64,000 nucleotides of DNA from G965197715 sp965247615. GTDB lineage: Bacteria; Chloroflexota; Dehalococcoidia; Lucifugimonadales; UBA1127. Positions 24,476 to 33,167 of the stretch are shown one piece after another. Each line of letters starts with the position of its first letter. Within the stretch, counting starts at the first letter, position 1. Position numbers and translations under genes: made by a program. The stretch covers positions 620,001 to 684,000 of the forward strand of contig OZ252022.1 of assembly GCA_965247615.1 (NCBI GenBank). The letters are read 5' to 3'. Below the pieces are notes generated by a model that saw only the letters and a program-made list of their open reading frames with translations, did no database searches and was not told the DNA's origin.

Positions 24476-26065
24476 ATGGAAGTGCCGCTGCTGGTGAACG
24501 ATTTTCTGCGCCGGGCTGTCAAGCTCTACCCCGACAAGGAGGCCGTGGTCTGCGGCGCCCAGCGGTTTACCTATGGGCAGTACAACGACCGGGTCAACCA
24601 GCTCTCCCACGCCCTCCTGGCCCTCGGTGTGAACAAGGGCGACCGCGTCGCCATTCTCAGCCCCAACTGCCACCGGTTCCTGGAGGCCTTCTACGGCATC
24701 TGTCAGATCGGCGCCGTCATCGTACCGGTCAACTTCCGCCTCGTGGCCGCCGACTTCGAGTACATCGTCAACCACAGCGGCGCCAGCGTGTTCCTCGTGG
24801 ACCGGGAGCTGACGGGGACCATCGACGGCTTGCGCAGCGTCCTCCCCACGGTGCGGCACTACGTCGTCTCCCAAGGGGGGGAAGAGGAAGCTCCGGACGG
24901 GTGGCTGTCCTGGGAGACGCTGCTGGAGGCCCAACCAACGTCCGCTCCGCCCATGCCGGAGATGGACGAGCGCGACCTTGCCTCCGTCAACTACACCTCC
25001 GGGACCACGGCCCGCCCCAAGGGCGTCATGCTCAGCCATCGCAACAACTACATCAACGCCTACAACTTCATCGCCCACGCGCGCATCCAGCACCAGGACG
25101 TCGAGCTCTGGACGCTGCCCATGTTCCACGCCAACGGCTGGGGCGGCCCCTTCGCGCTCACGGCCATGGGCGCGAAGCATGTGGTGCTCCGGCAGGTCCG
25201 CGGCGACGACATCTACCGCCTCATCGAGGACGAGGGTGTGACCTTCGCCTGCATGGCCCCCGCCGTGCTGAGCGTCATCCTCAACTACCCGGACAAGGAG
25301 AAGCACCGCATTCTCACGCGGCCCCGCTTCATGATCGCCGGCGCCCCTCCCCCGGCGGCTTTCATCAAGCGCCTTGAGGAGGACCTGGGCTGGGAATTCA
25401 TCGAGATCTACGGGCTCACGGAGACGGCCCCCATCCTCACGGTCACCGACGTGAAGCCCCACAAGAACCACCAGGGGGAGGACTACTACCGCGTGAAGGC
25501 CAAGGCCGGGTCTGAGGCCATCGGCGTGGAGGTGCGCGTCGTCGACGAGCAGGGCATCGACGTCGCCCCGGACGACGAGCAGGTGGGCGAGATCATCGCC
25601 CGCAGCAACGTTGTCTTCGGCGGCTATTGGGAGCAGCCGGAGGAGACGGCCAGGGCCATTGTCGACGGATTCTTCCACACCGGCGACCTGGCGACCGTGG
25701 ACTCAGACGGCTACATCAACATCGTGGACCGCGCCAAGGACGTCATCATATCCGGTGGCGAGAACATCTCCTCCATTGAGATTGAGGACGCCCTCTACAA
25801 GCACCCGGCCGTCCTGGAGTGCGCGGTCATCGGCGTACCCTCTGAGCAGTGGGGGGAGACCCCCAAGGCCCTGGTGGTCCCTCGCCAGGACACGCAACCC
25901 ACGGAAGAGGAGGTCCTCGCCTTCTGCCGGGAGCGCTTGGCGCACTTCAAGTGCCCCAGCTCCGTGGAGATTGTGGAGAGCCTGCCCCGTACGGCCACCG
26001 GCAAGCTGCAGAAGTTCCTGATACGGGAGAAGTACTGGGCGGGCGTCGAACGGCGCGTCAACTAG
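24476..26065 (+). CDS. Acyl-CoA synthetase / AMP-dependent ligase
   Basis: 529 residues from the ATG at 24476 (CAGGAG upstream). ANL-superfamily motifs: the AMP/ATP-binding VNYTSGTTARPKGVMLSHRN, MFHANGWGGPF, IYGLTETAPILT, GFFHTGDLATVDSDGYINIVDRAKDVIISGGENISSIEIED, and the late catalytic lysine in LPRTATGKLQKFLIR. The pattern resembles medium- or long-chain fatty-acid and DMSP/3-methylmercaptopropionate ligases. The acyl chain cannot be determined from sequence. It is the first gene of a run with a sulfite-oxidase-fold protein and DUF309. Confidence 0.9.
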   Translation: MEVPLLVNDFLRRAVKLYPDKEAVVCGAQRFTYGQYNDRVNQLSHALLALGVNKGDRVAILSPNCHRFLEAFYGICQIGAVIVPVNFRLVAADFEYIVNHSGASVFLVDRELTGTIDGLRSVLPTVRHYVVSQGGEEEAPDGWLSWETLLEAQPTSAPPMPEMDERDLASVNYTSGTTARPKGVMLSHRNNYINAYNFIAHARIQHQDVELWTLPMFHANGWGGPFALTAMGAKHVVLRQVRGDDIYRLIEDEGVTFACMAPAVLSVILNYPDKEKHRILTRPRFMIAGAPPPAAFIKRLEEDLGWEFIEIYGLTETAPILTVTDVKPHKNHQGEDYYRVKAKAGSEAIGVEVRVVDEQGIDVAPDDEQVGEIIARSNVVFGGYWEQPEETARAIVDGFFHTGDLATVDSDGYINIVDRAKDVIISGGENISSIEIEDALYKHPAVLECAVIGVPSEQWGETPKALVVPRQDTQPTEEEVLAFCRERLAHFKCPSSVEIVESLPRTATGKLQKFLIREKYWAGVERRVN

Positions 26066-26085
26066 GCCCCGGGCTCTCCGGGGCC
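26065..26085 (+). terminator. Possible terminator hairpin after the acyl-CoA ligase
   Basis: An 8-bp GC stem (26065-26072 with 26078-26085) with a 5-nt loop, starting at the last base of the stop codon. No T-tract. Confidence 0.3.
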
Positions 26086-26175
26086 GGGGCCGACCGCCCC
26101 CTTCCAATGCGCCGGGTCTGCAACGATGGGGGTCCTGGACGCATCAAAGAGCTATCTAGGACCATGGAGGAGTGC

Positions 26176-26802
26176 ATGTTCGGACTGCGGCGACCCAAGA
26201 CGCAGGAGCAGGTCCGGGAGATCCGCCAGGAGCTGGACCCGGGCCGGAAGGCCAGGACACCCAAGGGACAGTACATCACCGAGAAGTTCCCCGTCCTCAG
26301 CGCCGAACCGACCCCCCGCATCAAGCTGAAGGACTGGCGCTTCCAGGTCTTCGGCCTCGTGGAGCGCGAGCTGGAGTGGACGTGGGACGAGTTCCTCGCC
26401 CTGGGGAACGTTGAGCTCACGGCGGACTTTCACTGCGTGACCCAGTGGAGCCGTCTGGACAACGCCTGGCAGGGCGTTCCCTTCAGCGCCGTCATGCAGC
26501 ATGTCCGGCCGCTGCCCCAGGCCCGGTACGTCATGGTCCACTCCCACACCGGCTACACCACCAACGTCAGCCTCAACATCCTTCAGGACGACGACGTCCT
26601 CTTCGCCTTCCAGCATGACGGACAGCCCCTGCCCCCGGACCACGGCGGCCCCATGCGCCTGGTCGTGCCCAAGCGCTACGCCTGGAAGAGCGCCAAGTGG
26701 GTCAGCGGCCTGGAGTTCATGGAGAAGGACAGGCGCGGTTACTGGGAGCAGCGGGGCTATCACATGGAGGGCGACCCCTGGAAGATGGAGCGTTTCCGCT
26801 GA
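26176..26802 (+). CDS. Sulfite-oxidase-fold molybdopterin oxidoreductase (single domain)
   Basis: 208 residues from the ATG at 26176, which has GGAGG 5 nt upstream; an in-frame ATG at 26164 lacks this. The SuoX/YedY Moco domain is recognisable: FPVLSAEPTPRIKLKDWRFQVFGLVERELEWTWDEFLAL, then DFHCVTQWSRLDNAWQGVPF with the expected molybdenum-ligand Cys, HSHTGYTTNVSL, and MRLVVPKRYAWKSAKWVSGLEFMEKDRRGYWE. No haem domain, dimerisation domain or Tat signal is visible. It is probably cytoplasmic, with unknown substrate. Confidence 0.85.
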   Translation: MFGLRRPKTQEQVREIRQELDPGRKARTPKGQYITEKFPVLSAEPTPRIKLKDWRFQVFGLVERELEWTWDEFLALGNVELTADFHCVTQWSRLDNAWQGVPFSAVMQHVRPLPQARYVMVHSHTGYTTNVSLNILQDDDVLFAFQHDGQPLPPDHGGPMRLVVPKRYAWKSAKWVSGLEFMEKDRRGYWEQRGYHMEGDPWKMERFR

Positions 26803-26843
26803 TCGCCCCGCAGCGCCGGCAGCCGGAACCGTGAGGTGGCACG

Positions 26844-27350
26844 ATGGGCTCTTCCACGGGCGGGATGCCGCCGGGGTGGAGCGCTGGGCAACCCGAATCC
26901 CTCTCGCGGCCGGAGATGGACAGGCTGTGGCTGCGGCGGCTCGGCGCTGCGGAGGACACGGGCCTGCTCTTGGAGCCGCCCGCGCCGCCTGAGGCTTTCC
27001 AGCAGGCCGTTGCCGAGTTCAACGACGGCCGGTACTGGGAGGCCCACGAAACCCTGGAGGGGATCTGGATGCAGTGCCCCTATCCCCTGCGCCTCTTCTA
27101 CTACTCCCTGATCAAACTGTCGGTGGGGTTGCTTCACCTTGGGCGGCACAACAGCGTGGGCGCTCGGCAACAGCTTGCTGGGGCCGCGGAGTTCTTCGCG
27201 CCCTTCGCGCCGCGTTTCCTTGGCGTGCCCGTGGCTGACCTTCGCGCCGCAGCCATGGACCGGTTGGGGCGACTGGATACGCCCTCCTGGGAGGAGATCG
27301 ACGGGCTGCCAAGGCCGCGCATCCCGCCTGCGGGTCCCCATCCTGCGTGA
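26844..27350 (+). CDS. DUF309 family protein
   Basis: 168 residues. The DUF309 hallmark is at about residues 58-75: FNDGRYWEAHETLEGIWMQC, then LFYYSLIKLSVGLLHLGRHNSVGARQQL. The family is a small all-helical bundle of unknown function, with conserved His and Glu in EAHExLE. It lies 41 nt after the sulfite-oxidase-fold gene and converges on a zinc-ribbon gene. The N-terminal 40 residues are variable, so a later start is possible. Confidence 0.8.
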   Translation: MGSSTGGMPPGWSAGQPESLSRPEMDRLWLRRLGAAEDTGLLLEPPAPPEAFQQAVAEFNDGRYWEAHETLEGIWMQCPYPLRLFYYSLIKLSVGLLHLGRHNSVGARQQLAGAAEFFAPFAPRFLGVPVADLRAAAMDRLGRLDTPSWEEIDGLPRPRIPPAGPHPA

Positions 27351-27372
27351 GAGGCGCGGAAGCGTGCGCGGC

Positions 27373-27621
27373 CTAGGCGGCCTTCTTGGCTCCTCTCTTC
27401 GCCGGCAGTGGGGCCGCCCACGGAGGCTCCTCAAGGACCCAACCGCACTGCCTGCAGTGCGGATAGCTGCCGTACGCGTCGCGGGCGGGCTCAACGTCTC
27501 CCCGGCACCTGGGATACGCTTTCAAGAGGATCATCGGGATTCCACCTCGCTCAAGCGTTCCGAAGAGGGCCTCCGTATACGCTCCAAGCTCTGGTCCGGT
27601 GGACGGATGCAGGCCGTGCAT
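27373..27621 (-). CDS. Small zinc-ribbon-like protein with one Cys missing
   Basis: 82 residues. The centre reads AYPRCRGDVEPARDAYGSYPHCRQCGWVLEE, resembling short bacterial C-P-x-C...C-x-x-C ribbons. The first Cys is Tyr (TAT codon), leaving three of four ligands. A Lys-rich tail ends KRGAKKAA. It is convergent with DUF309 and divergent from hspR. Possibly a DNA- or RNA-binding protein, or a decaying one. Confidence 0.5.
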   Translation of the reverse strand: MHGLHPSTGPELGAYTEALFGTLERGGIPMILLKAYPRCRGDVEPARDAYGSYPHCRQCGWVLEEPPWAAPLPAKRGAKKAA

Positions 27622-27677
27622 CCGTACCCGCGGCCCTTCCCGGATTCCTTCTCCGTGCGACCGACCATATTATTGTA

Positions 27678-27707
27678 GTTGACATGCGGTATGTCAACGT
27701 TTATGAT
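27678..27707 (+). promoter_or_regulatory. hspR-grpE-dnaK promoter with HAIR-like operator
   Basis: TTGACA (27679-27684), 17-nt spacer, TATGAT (27702-27707): a near-perfect sigma70 promoter 28 nt before hspR. The -35 is embedded in a perfect inverted repeat, GTTGACA-N7-TGTCAAC (27678-27698). Its 7-7-7 geometry and TTGA core match the HAIR operator bound by HspR (CTTGAGT-N7-ACTCAAG). Autorepression by HspR is the inference. Confidence 0.8.
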
Positions 27708-27734
27708 ATATCCAACGCTTTGAGAGGGGCCTCC

Positions 27735-28283
27735 ATGCCGGCTAGAAGACAGGCGTCACGGTCCAGGGTCTTGCCCTTCCCGCCCCCGGTCACGCCCATA
27801 CAGGATGGGCCCGGGGAGGAGGCGCCGGACCAGGGCCGGGCAATGCTGCCCCATCGTGGCCAGGGCGCCCAAGGCGAAGCCGGCCAGGTCGTCCGGGAGC
27901 TGCGCTTCCACGGCGTCTACGTCATCAGCGTGGCCTCCCGCCTCCTGCAAATGCACCCCCAGACCCTGCGCAAGTATGAGCGCTTCGGACTCGTCAGCCC
28001 CTCCCGGACCGAGGGCATGCTGCGCCTCTACTCGGACAGCGACATCGCCCGGCTTCGCATGATCAAGCACCTTGTGGAGACGAGGGGCCTGAATCTCTCC
28101 GGCGTCGAGATGGCCCTGAACCTGCTGGACCACGTCCTCGAGGCCCGCCTTCTCGCCGAGGGGGTCTCAGGCCCGGCCCGTAGGGGCATACAGGATGAGA
28201 TAGTATCAATGTTGGAGTTACTCCACTTCTCCACACCGCCGGACTCCCGCGGTGGGGGAAGGGAGAGCCAGCGGCGCCAGTAG
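27735..28283 (+). CDS. hspR: Heat-shock repressor HspR (MerR family)
   Basis: 182 residues from the ATG at 27735 (GAGAGG 7 nt upstream). The MerR HTH begins near residue 60: GVYVISVASRLLQMHPQTLRKYERFGLVSPSRTEGMLRLYSDSDIARLRMIKHL, then RGLNLSGVEMALNLL. These match HspR closely. The first 55 or so residues are a Pro/Gly/Arg-rich extension absent from most HspR proteins. HspR represses dnaK-type operons and is relieved on heat shock by DnaK. It is co-transcribed with grpE and dnaK behind a HAIR-like operator. Confidence 0.92.
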   Translation: MPARRQASRSRVLPFPPPVTPIQDGPGEEAPDQGRAMLPHRGQGAQGEAGQVVRELRFHGVYVISVASRLLQMHPQTLRKYERFGLVSPSRTEGMLRLYSDSDIARLRMIKHLVETRGLNLSGVEMALNLLDHVLEARLLAEGVSGPARRGIQDEIVSMLELLHFSTPPDSRGGGRESQRRQ

Positions 28284-28306
28284 CGCCTATTCAGAAAGGT
28301 GACTTG

Positions 28307-28900
28307 ATGGTGGAGAAGCAAGACGCCGAGGGCTCCCCAGCCCACGACGAGACGGCCCGCGCTCCGGAGCTCTCACCGGGACCGGAGCCCACGGACTTGG
28401 AGAGGCTCCGCGCTGAGCTTGAGGAGGCGGAGCGTGAGAAGGGCCAGTTCAAGAACCTGGCCCAGCGCGTACAGGCGGACTTCGTCAACTTCCGCCGCCA
28501 GGCCGACGAGGCGCAGGTGGAGTTCCAGCGCAGCGCCAACGCACAGATCATCCTCAAGCTCCTGCCCATCCTGGATGACCTGCAGCGCGCCGCCGGCCAC
28601 GCGGCAGAGGGGCCTGCCGGAGCGGAAGAGGGCTGGCTGGTGGGCGTCCGTCTCATCGCACGGAAGTTCCTGGCGGTTGTGGAGGAGGCCGGCGCCCAGC
28701 GGGTGGAAGCGCTGGGCAAGCCCTTCGATCCCTGGGAGCACGAAGCCGTCTCCTACGAAGAGACCGCGGAGCAGCCCGATGGGCAGGTCTTGGCCGTGGT
28801 CCGCGAGGGGTACAAGCTCCACGGCAAGGTCATTCGCCCCGCGATGGTCACCGTCGCCAAGGCCCCGCAGAGCGAAGGTCAAGGAGAGAGCGCCCCCTAG
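28307..28900 (+). CDS. grpE: Nucleotide exchange factor GrpE (second copy)
   Basis: 197 residues from the ATG at 28307 (AAAGGTG 5 nt upstream). An acidic disordered head precedes the coiled coil (LERLRAELEEAEREKGQFKNLAQRVQADFVNFRRQ). ILKLLPILDDLQRAAGHAA and the beta-wing (WEHEAVSYEETAEQPDGQVLAVVREGYKLHGKVIRPAMVTVAK) follow. It is more canonical than the copy at 5114 and sits directly before dnaK, so it is the likely main partner. Confidence 0.95.
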   Translation: MVEKQDAEGSPAHDETARAPELSPGPEPTDLERLRAELEEAEREKGQFKNLAQRVQADFVNFRRQADEAQVEFQRSANAQIILKLLPILDDLQRAAGHAAEGPAGAEEGWLVGVRLIARKFLAVVEEAGAQRVEALGKPFDPWEHEAVSYEETAEQPDGQVLAVVREGYKLHGKVIRPAMVTVAKAPQSEGQGESAP

Positions 28901-28941
28901 CTGGCTGCACAAGAAGCAATACACGTGAAGGAGCATCTACC

Positions 28942-30852
28942 ATGCCAAAGGTTGTCGGAATTGACTTGGGCACCACCAACTCCGTGTGCGCCTATGTGGA
29001 GGGCGGGCAGGCCGTGGTGCTGGAGAACGCGGAGGGCTCCCGCATCACGCCGTCCGTCGTGGCCCTGAACCCACGCAGCGGCGAGCGCTACGTGGGTCTG
29101 GCCGCCAAGCGGCAGGCCGTGGTCAACCCGGAGCAGACCGTCTTCTCCGTCAAGCGCCTGATGGGCCGCCGATTCGGCGAAGACTCGATCAGGGAGGACG
29201 TCGGCCGGCTGCCGTACAAGATCGAGCAGGCCTCCAACGGCGATGCGCACGTCCGCATGGGCGACAAGCTGCACTCGCCGCCTGAAATCTCGGCCATGAT
29301 CCTGCAGAAGATCAAGCAGGACGCGGAGGCCAAGCTGGGGGATACGGTCAGCGAGGCCGTCATCACCGTCCCCGCCTATTTCAACGACTCCCAGCGCCAG
29401 GCCACCAAGGACGCCGGGCAGATCGCCGGCCTCAACGTGCTGCGCATCATCAACGAGCCCACCGCCGCGGCACTCGCCTATGGGCTGGACAAGAAGAAGG
29501 AGGCCACCATCGCCGTCTTCGACCTGGGCGGCGGCACCTTTGACATCACCATCCTCCGCCTCGGCGAGGGTGTCTTCGAGGTCCTCTCCACCGCGGGGGA
29601 CACCCATCTGGGCGGCGATGACTTCGACCAGGAGATCATGGAGTGGCTCGTGGAGGACTTCAAGCAGGAGACTATGGTGGACCTGAACCGGGACCGCATG
29701 GCCCTACAGCGTCTCCGGGAGGCCGCGGAGAAGGCCAAGGTGGAGCTATCCTCCGTCGCCCAGACGGAGATCAACCTGCCCTTCATCTCCGCTGACCAGA
29801 CGGGGCCCAAGCACCTGGTCCGCACGATTTCCCGGGCCCAGCTGGAGCGGCTGGCCGCCGACCTCATCGCCCGGGTTGAAGGCCCCTGCAAGCAGGCCAT
29901 CAGCGACGCCAAGGTCCCCGCCGGCGACATCGACGAGGTGATCCTCGTGGGGGGCATGACCCGGATGCCCGCCGTCATCGAAAAGGTCAAGGGCCTCTTC
30001 GGCCAGGAGCCGAACCGCTCGGTCAACCCGGACGAGGCCGTCGCCGCGGGCGCCGCTCTCCAGGCAGCCGTCATCAAGGGCGACGTGCAGGACATCCTGC
30101 TCCTGGACGTCAGTCCCCTGAGCCTGGGTCTGGAGACCCTGGGCCGGGTGTTCCACACCCTGATCCCCCGCAACACCACCATCCCCAGCTCCAAGTCGGA
30201 GATCTTCACCACGGCGGAGAACAACCAGACCAGCGTGGAGATCCAGGTGCTCCAGGGGGAACGCCCCATGGCCCAGGACAACAAGCTCATCGGCCAGTTC
30301 AATCTGGACGGCCTCCTTCCCGCGCCCCGGGGCATGCCCAAGGTGGAGGTCACCTTCGACATCGACGCCAACGGCATCCTCAACGTGTCCGCCAAGGACC
30401 AGGCCACCAGCCGCGAGCAGAAGATAACCATCCAGGCCAGCTCCGGCCTCTCCCAGAATGACATCCAGCGCATGGTCAAGGAGGCGGAGGAGCACGCCGA
30501 GGAGGACGGCCGCCTCAAGGAAGAGGTCGACCTCCGCAACAGCGCCGATCAGCTTGTCTTCGGCGCGGAAAAGCTGCTGGAGGAGAACGCCGACAAGGTC
30601 CCGGAAGAGCTGCGCCAGGAGGTGCAGGGAAAGATCGATAGCCTGAAGGAGGCGCTGAAGGGCGCCGACGTTGCCCTGGTTCGCTCCCGCGCCGACGAGC
30701 TGTCACAGGCGGTGCAGCAGGTGGGCGCGCAGGTCTATCAGCAGGGCGCGGCGGGGGCTCCCCAAGCCGGCGACGCGCCGGACGGCGGCGTCCCCGACGC
30801 CGGCAGCGGCGATGGCGGTGAGACCATCGAGGGCCAGTTCCGTGAGGTCTAG
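28942..30852 (+). CDS. dnaK: Chaperone protein DnaK (Hsp70)
   Basis: 636 residues, full length. The ATPase domain has VVGIDLGTTNSVCAYVEG, VITVPAYFNDSQRQATKDAG, IINEPTAAALAYGLDKKK, VFDLGGGTFDITIL and VGGMTRMPAV. The linker DILLLDVSPLSLGLET is followed by the substrate-binding beta domain (VEVTFDIDANGILNVSAKD) and a helical lid. The tail ends in the acidic GGETIEGQFREV. AAGGAG lies 10 nt upstream of the ATG. Third gene of hspR-grpE-dnaK; a strong terminator follows. Confidence 0.97.
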   Translation: MPKVVGIDLGTTNSVCAYVEGGQAVVLENAEGSRITPSVVALNPRSGERYVGLAAKRQAVVNPEQTVFSVKRLMGRRFGEDSIREDVGRLPYKIEQASNGDAHVRMGDKLHSPPEISAMILQKIKQDAEAKLGDTVSEAVITVPAYFNDSQRQATKDAGQIAGLNVLRIINEPTAAALAYGLDKKKEATIAVFDLGGGTFDITILRLGEGVFEVLSTAGDTHLGGDDFDQEIMEWLVEDFKQETMVDLNRDRMALQRLREAAEKAKVELSSVAQTEINLPFISADQTGPKHLVRTISRAQLERLAADLIARVEGPCKQAISDAKVPAGDIDEVILVGGMTRMPAVIEKVKGLFGQEPNRSVNPDEAVAAGAALQAAVIKGDVQDILLLDVSPLSLGLETLGRVFHTLIPRNTTIPSSKSEIFTTAENNQTSVEIQVLQGERPMAQDNKLIGQFNLDGLLPAPRGMPKVEVTFDIDANGILNVSAKDQATSREQKITIQASSGLSQNDIQRMVKEAEEHAEEDGRLKEEVDLRNSADQLVFGAEKLLEENADKVPEELRQEVQGKIDSLKEALKGADVALVRSRADELSQAVQQVGAQVYQQGAAGAPQAGDAPDGGVPDAGSGDGGETIEGQFREV

Positions 30853-30914
30853 CCAGGGCTGATCCCTCTACACCGGCCGGGCCGCAGGCCCCCATTGCTC
30901 CAACGGTCAAAGAT

Positions 30915-30948
30915 AGACGCCCCGAGGCTCCAGAGCCCCGGGGCGTCT
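30915..30948 (+). terminator. Intrinsic terminator after dnaK
   Basis: A 9-bp outer stem (30915-30923 with 30940-30948) and an inner GGCT/AGCC stem, followed by CATTCTCT. It lies between the convergent dnaK and PAC2 genes. Confidence 0.75.
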
Positions 30949-30975
30949 CATTCTCTGTCGGTTGGGCTAGCGACC

Positions 30976-31914
30976 CTATCCCAGCTTGGGGCCTTCCCCG
31001 CCGTCGCCCTCCTCGTCCCCGATGCCGCTCTGCCGGGGCTGCTGACCGCGCAGGAACTCCTCCAGCTCCTGAATGACCACGTCGGGGCTGGGGAGCTCCC
31101 CTTGGGGCTCTCGAGGCGCCGCCTCGGCGGCCTGGTCGTGCTGCTCTTCCAGCTTGCGGACGTACGCGGACATCTCCTGGTTGTCGGCAAGCACCCGGTT
31201 GACCTGGGCTTCGAAGGCCTCGGCCGCCTCCGCCAGATCCTTCAGGTTGAGGTCGATGCTGACCATGGTCGTCAGCTGCTTGAGCAGTTGGTAGGTGGAC
31301 TTGGGGTTGGGCGACGCCTGGAGGTAATGCGGGGCGTGGGCCCACAGGCTTGCGTACTCGATGCCGCCCGTGCGGCATGCCTCCATGAGCACGGTCGGCG
31401 CCCCCGTGGGCCCTTCATACTTGGAGCTGCGCACGCCCATCTCTTCCAACACCGCCTGAAGCTGGGGCGTCGTGGCCGAGCCGGTCAGGTGGCTCTCCCG
31501 TGTGTGCGGGGTCGCGTCCAAGAGGCTCCCCAGGAATATCACCCGCTGCGTGTTGGACGTGCGAATAACGTCCATGACCGCGGCGGTGTACGTCCTCCAC
31601 TTGAGCTGGGGCTCCATGCCAACGAAGAAGACGAACTCCTGGGACGTGGCCTCGATCTTGCACTGGTAGAAGTTGTTGGTGGGCCACCGGATGATGCGCT
31701 GCCCGTCCGGGCCAATGCGTACGATGGGGCGGCGCCGCGTGAACTGGTAGAACTCCTCCGAGTCAAGCTCCCCAAACTTCTCTGCGGACAGCTTGCGGAT
31801 GAGGTACTTGACGGCCCCGGTCCCCCCCGTCTGGGCGTCGGGCCAGCCCGCCATGGCCGCGACCATGGTGGGCTTCTCCAGGGAGGGCTGCTGGTGCATG
31901 ATCACATTGTCCAT
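30976..31914 (-). CDS. PAC2 family protein
   Basis: 312 residues from the ATG at 31914 (AGGGGGA upstream on the minus strand). The PAC2 fold is seen in MVAAMAGWPDAQTGGTGAVKYLI, QEFVFFVGMEPQLKWRTYTAAVMDVI, RVIFLGSLLDATPHTRESHLTGSATT and GPTGAPTVLMEACRTGGIEYASLWAHAPHYLQASPNPKS. The C-terminal 90 residues form a charged coiled coil. The family is related to archaeal and eukaryotic proteasome-assembly chaperones; its bacterial role is unsettled. A phosphorylase/nucleosidase-like fold is also possible. Confidence 0.85.
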   Translation of the reverse strand: MDNVIMHQQPSLEKPTMVAAMAGWPDAQTGGTGAVKYLIRKLSAEKFGELDSEEFYQFTRRRPIVRIGPDGQRIIRWPTNNFYQCKIEATSQEFVFFVGMEPQLKWRTYTAAVMDVIRTSNTQRVIFLGSLLDATPHTRESHLTGSATTPQLQAVLEEMGVRSSKYEGPTGAPTVLMEACRTGGIEYASLWAHAPHYLQASPNPKSTYQLLKQLTTMVSIDLNLKDLAEAAEAFEAQVNRVLADNQEMSAYVRKLEEQHDQAAEAAPREPQGELPSPDVVIQELEEFLRGQQPRQSGIGDEEGDGGEGPKLG

Positions 31915-32030
31915 GAGCGTCCCCCTTTTCGGTGGCGCCAGTCTAGCACCGCACAATGTTTCAAGGCAAGCTTGGGAAGGGCCATGGTCAGCGCCGCGGC
32001 CCGGTGCGGGAGAGGCGGTCCCCGCCGGGC

Positions 32031-33167
32031 CTACGCAGGCCTCGAGAGCCCGTGGGCGGGAAACACCCCGCGATGCACCTGGGCCACGCTCTCCTCCGCC
32101 AGCCGCTTCACGTCGCGGCGGAGGTTGGCGTCGATGGCGGGGGGCGCCGGGTCCCGAAGCTCCGCGATGCCGTAGCGTTCTTGAAACGCCGCCGGGACCC
32201 TGTCGGGCCAATCGTGCTCCAGCATCGCTCCGTACGCCATGGCCCAACCCCGGATGACGGCGGAGATGTGGTAGCCCCCGCCGCCCAGCGCCAGCCAGCG
32301 CCCGGGGGAGAGCGCCCCGAGCTCCCGCACCAGCTGCGCGTACCCCTGCACCGTCAGCTGCAGGTGCGTGATGGGGTCCATGTGGTGCGTGTCGATGCCA
32401 AGCTGCGTCACCAGCACGTCCGGCCTGAAGGCCTGGACCAGGGGCGGGACCACCTCTCGAAAGGCCCATAGGTACGTGTCGTCGTCCGTGTACGGGAAGA
32501 GGGGTACGTTGACCGCGTATCCCTTGCCGGGGCCGGAGCCCGTCTCCTCGGTGAATCCCGTGCCGGGAAAGAGGTACCTGCCGGACTCGTGGAGCGAGAT
32601 CGTGACGACCTGGTCGGAATCGTAGAAGGCGTGCTGGACGCCGTCCCCGTGATGGCAGTCGATGTCCACGTAGGCCACTCGCAACCCCGCGTGCACCAGG
32701 GCCCTGATGGCCATGACCGGGTCGTTGAAGACGCAGAAGCCGGATGCCCTGTTGGGCATGGCGTGGTGCAGGCCGCCCGAGAAGTTGGCCGCGGCGTCGA
32801 CCTCGCCCCGTATCAGGAGCTCCGCCGCAGTCATGGACGCTCCGGAAGACCACAGGCACGCCTCGAACATCCCGGGGAAGATGGGGTTGTCGCCCGTCTC
32901 GGAGAATCCGAACCGCGCCGCCTCCTCAAGCCGCCGGCCCTGGCTGAAGGCGGCCACCGCGTCCACGTAGCCGTCGGCGTGGGAGGAGTGGACCTCCTCC
33001 AGGGTCGCCTGCCTGGGTGGAGTCAGGAGTGCGTTCTCGAGAGAAAACGCTTCGTAGGACTCCAGGAGCTCGTACGTGTGCCGCAGGCGCGCCGGGATCA
33101 GGGGGTGGTCGTCCCGCAGCACGAACGAAGTGAGCTCGTCGCCGTACACAAATGCCGCTCTTCTCAT
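32031..33167 (-). CDS. Histone deacetylase-family / AcuC-like deacetylase
   Basis: 378 residues from the ATG at 33167. Class-I HDAC fold motifs: FSGGLHHAMPNRASGFCVFNDP (catalytic His pair and substrate loop), VAYVDIDCHHGDGVQHAFY (zinc-ligand Asp and His), TISLHESGRYLFPGTG, QLGIDTHHMDPITHL (second ligand Asp) and LALGGGGYHISAV. Family members deacetylate acetyl-lysine (for example AcuC on acetyl-CoA synthetase) or small amines. An acyl-CoA ligase lies in the window, but linkage is speculative. It overlaps the upstream Mut7-C gene by 4 nt. Confidence 0.92.
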   Translation of the reverse strand: MRRAAFVYGDELTSFVLRDDHPLIPARLRHTYELLESYEAFSLENALLTPPRQATLEEVHSSHADGYVDAVAAFSQGRRLEEAARFGFSETGDNPIFPGMFEACLWSSGASMTAAELLIRGEVDAAANFSGGLHHAMPNRASGFCVFNDPVMAIRALVHAGLRVAYVDIDCHHGDGVQHAFYDSDQVVTISLHESGRYLFPGTGFTEETGSGPGKGYAVNVPLFPYTDDDTYLWAFREVVPPLVQAFRPDVLVTQLGIDTHHMDPITHLQLTVQGYAQLVRELGALSPGRWLALGGGGYHISAVIRGWAMAYGAMLEHDWPDRVPAAFQERYGIAELRDPAPPAIDANLRRDVKRLAEESVAQVHRGVFPAHGLSRPA

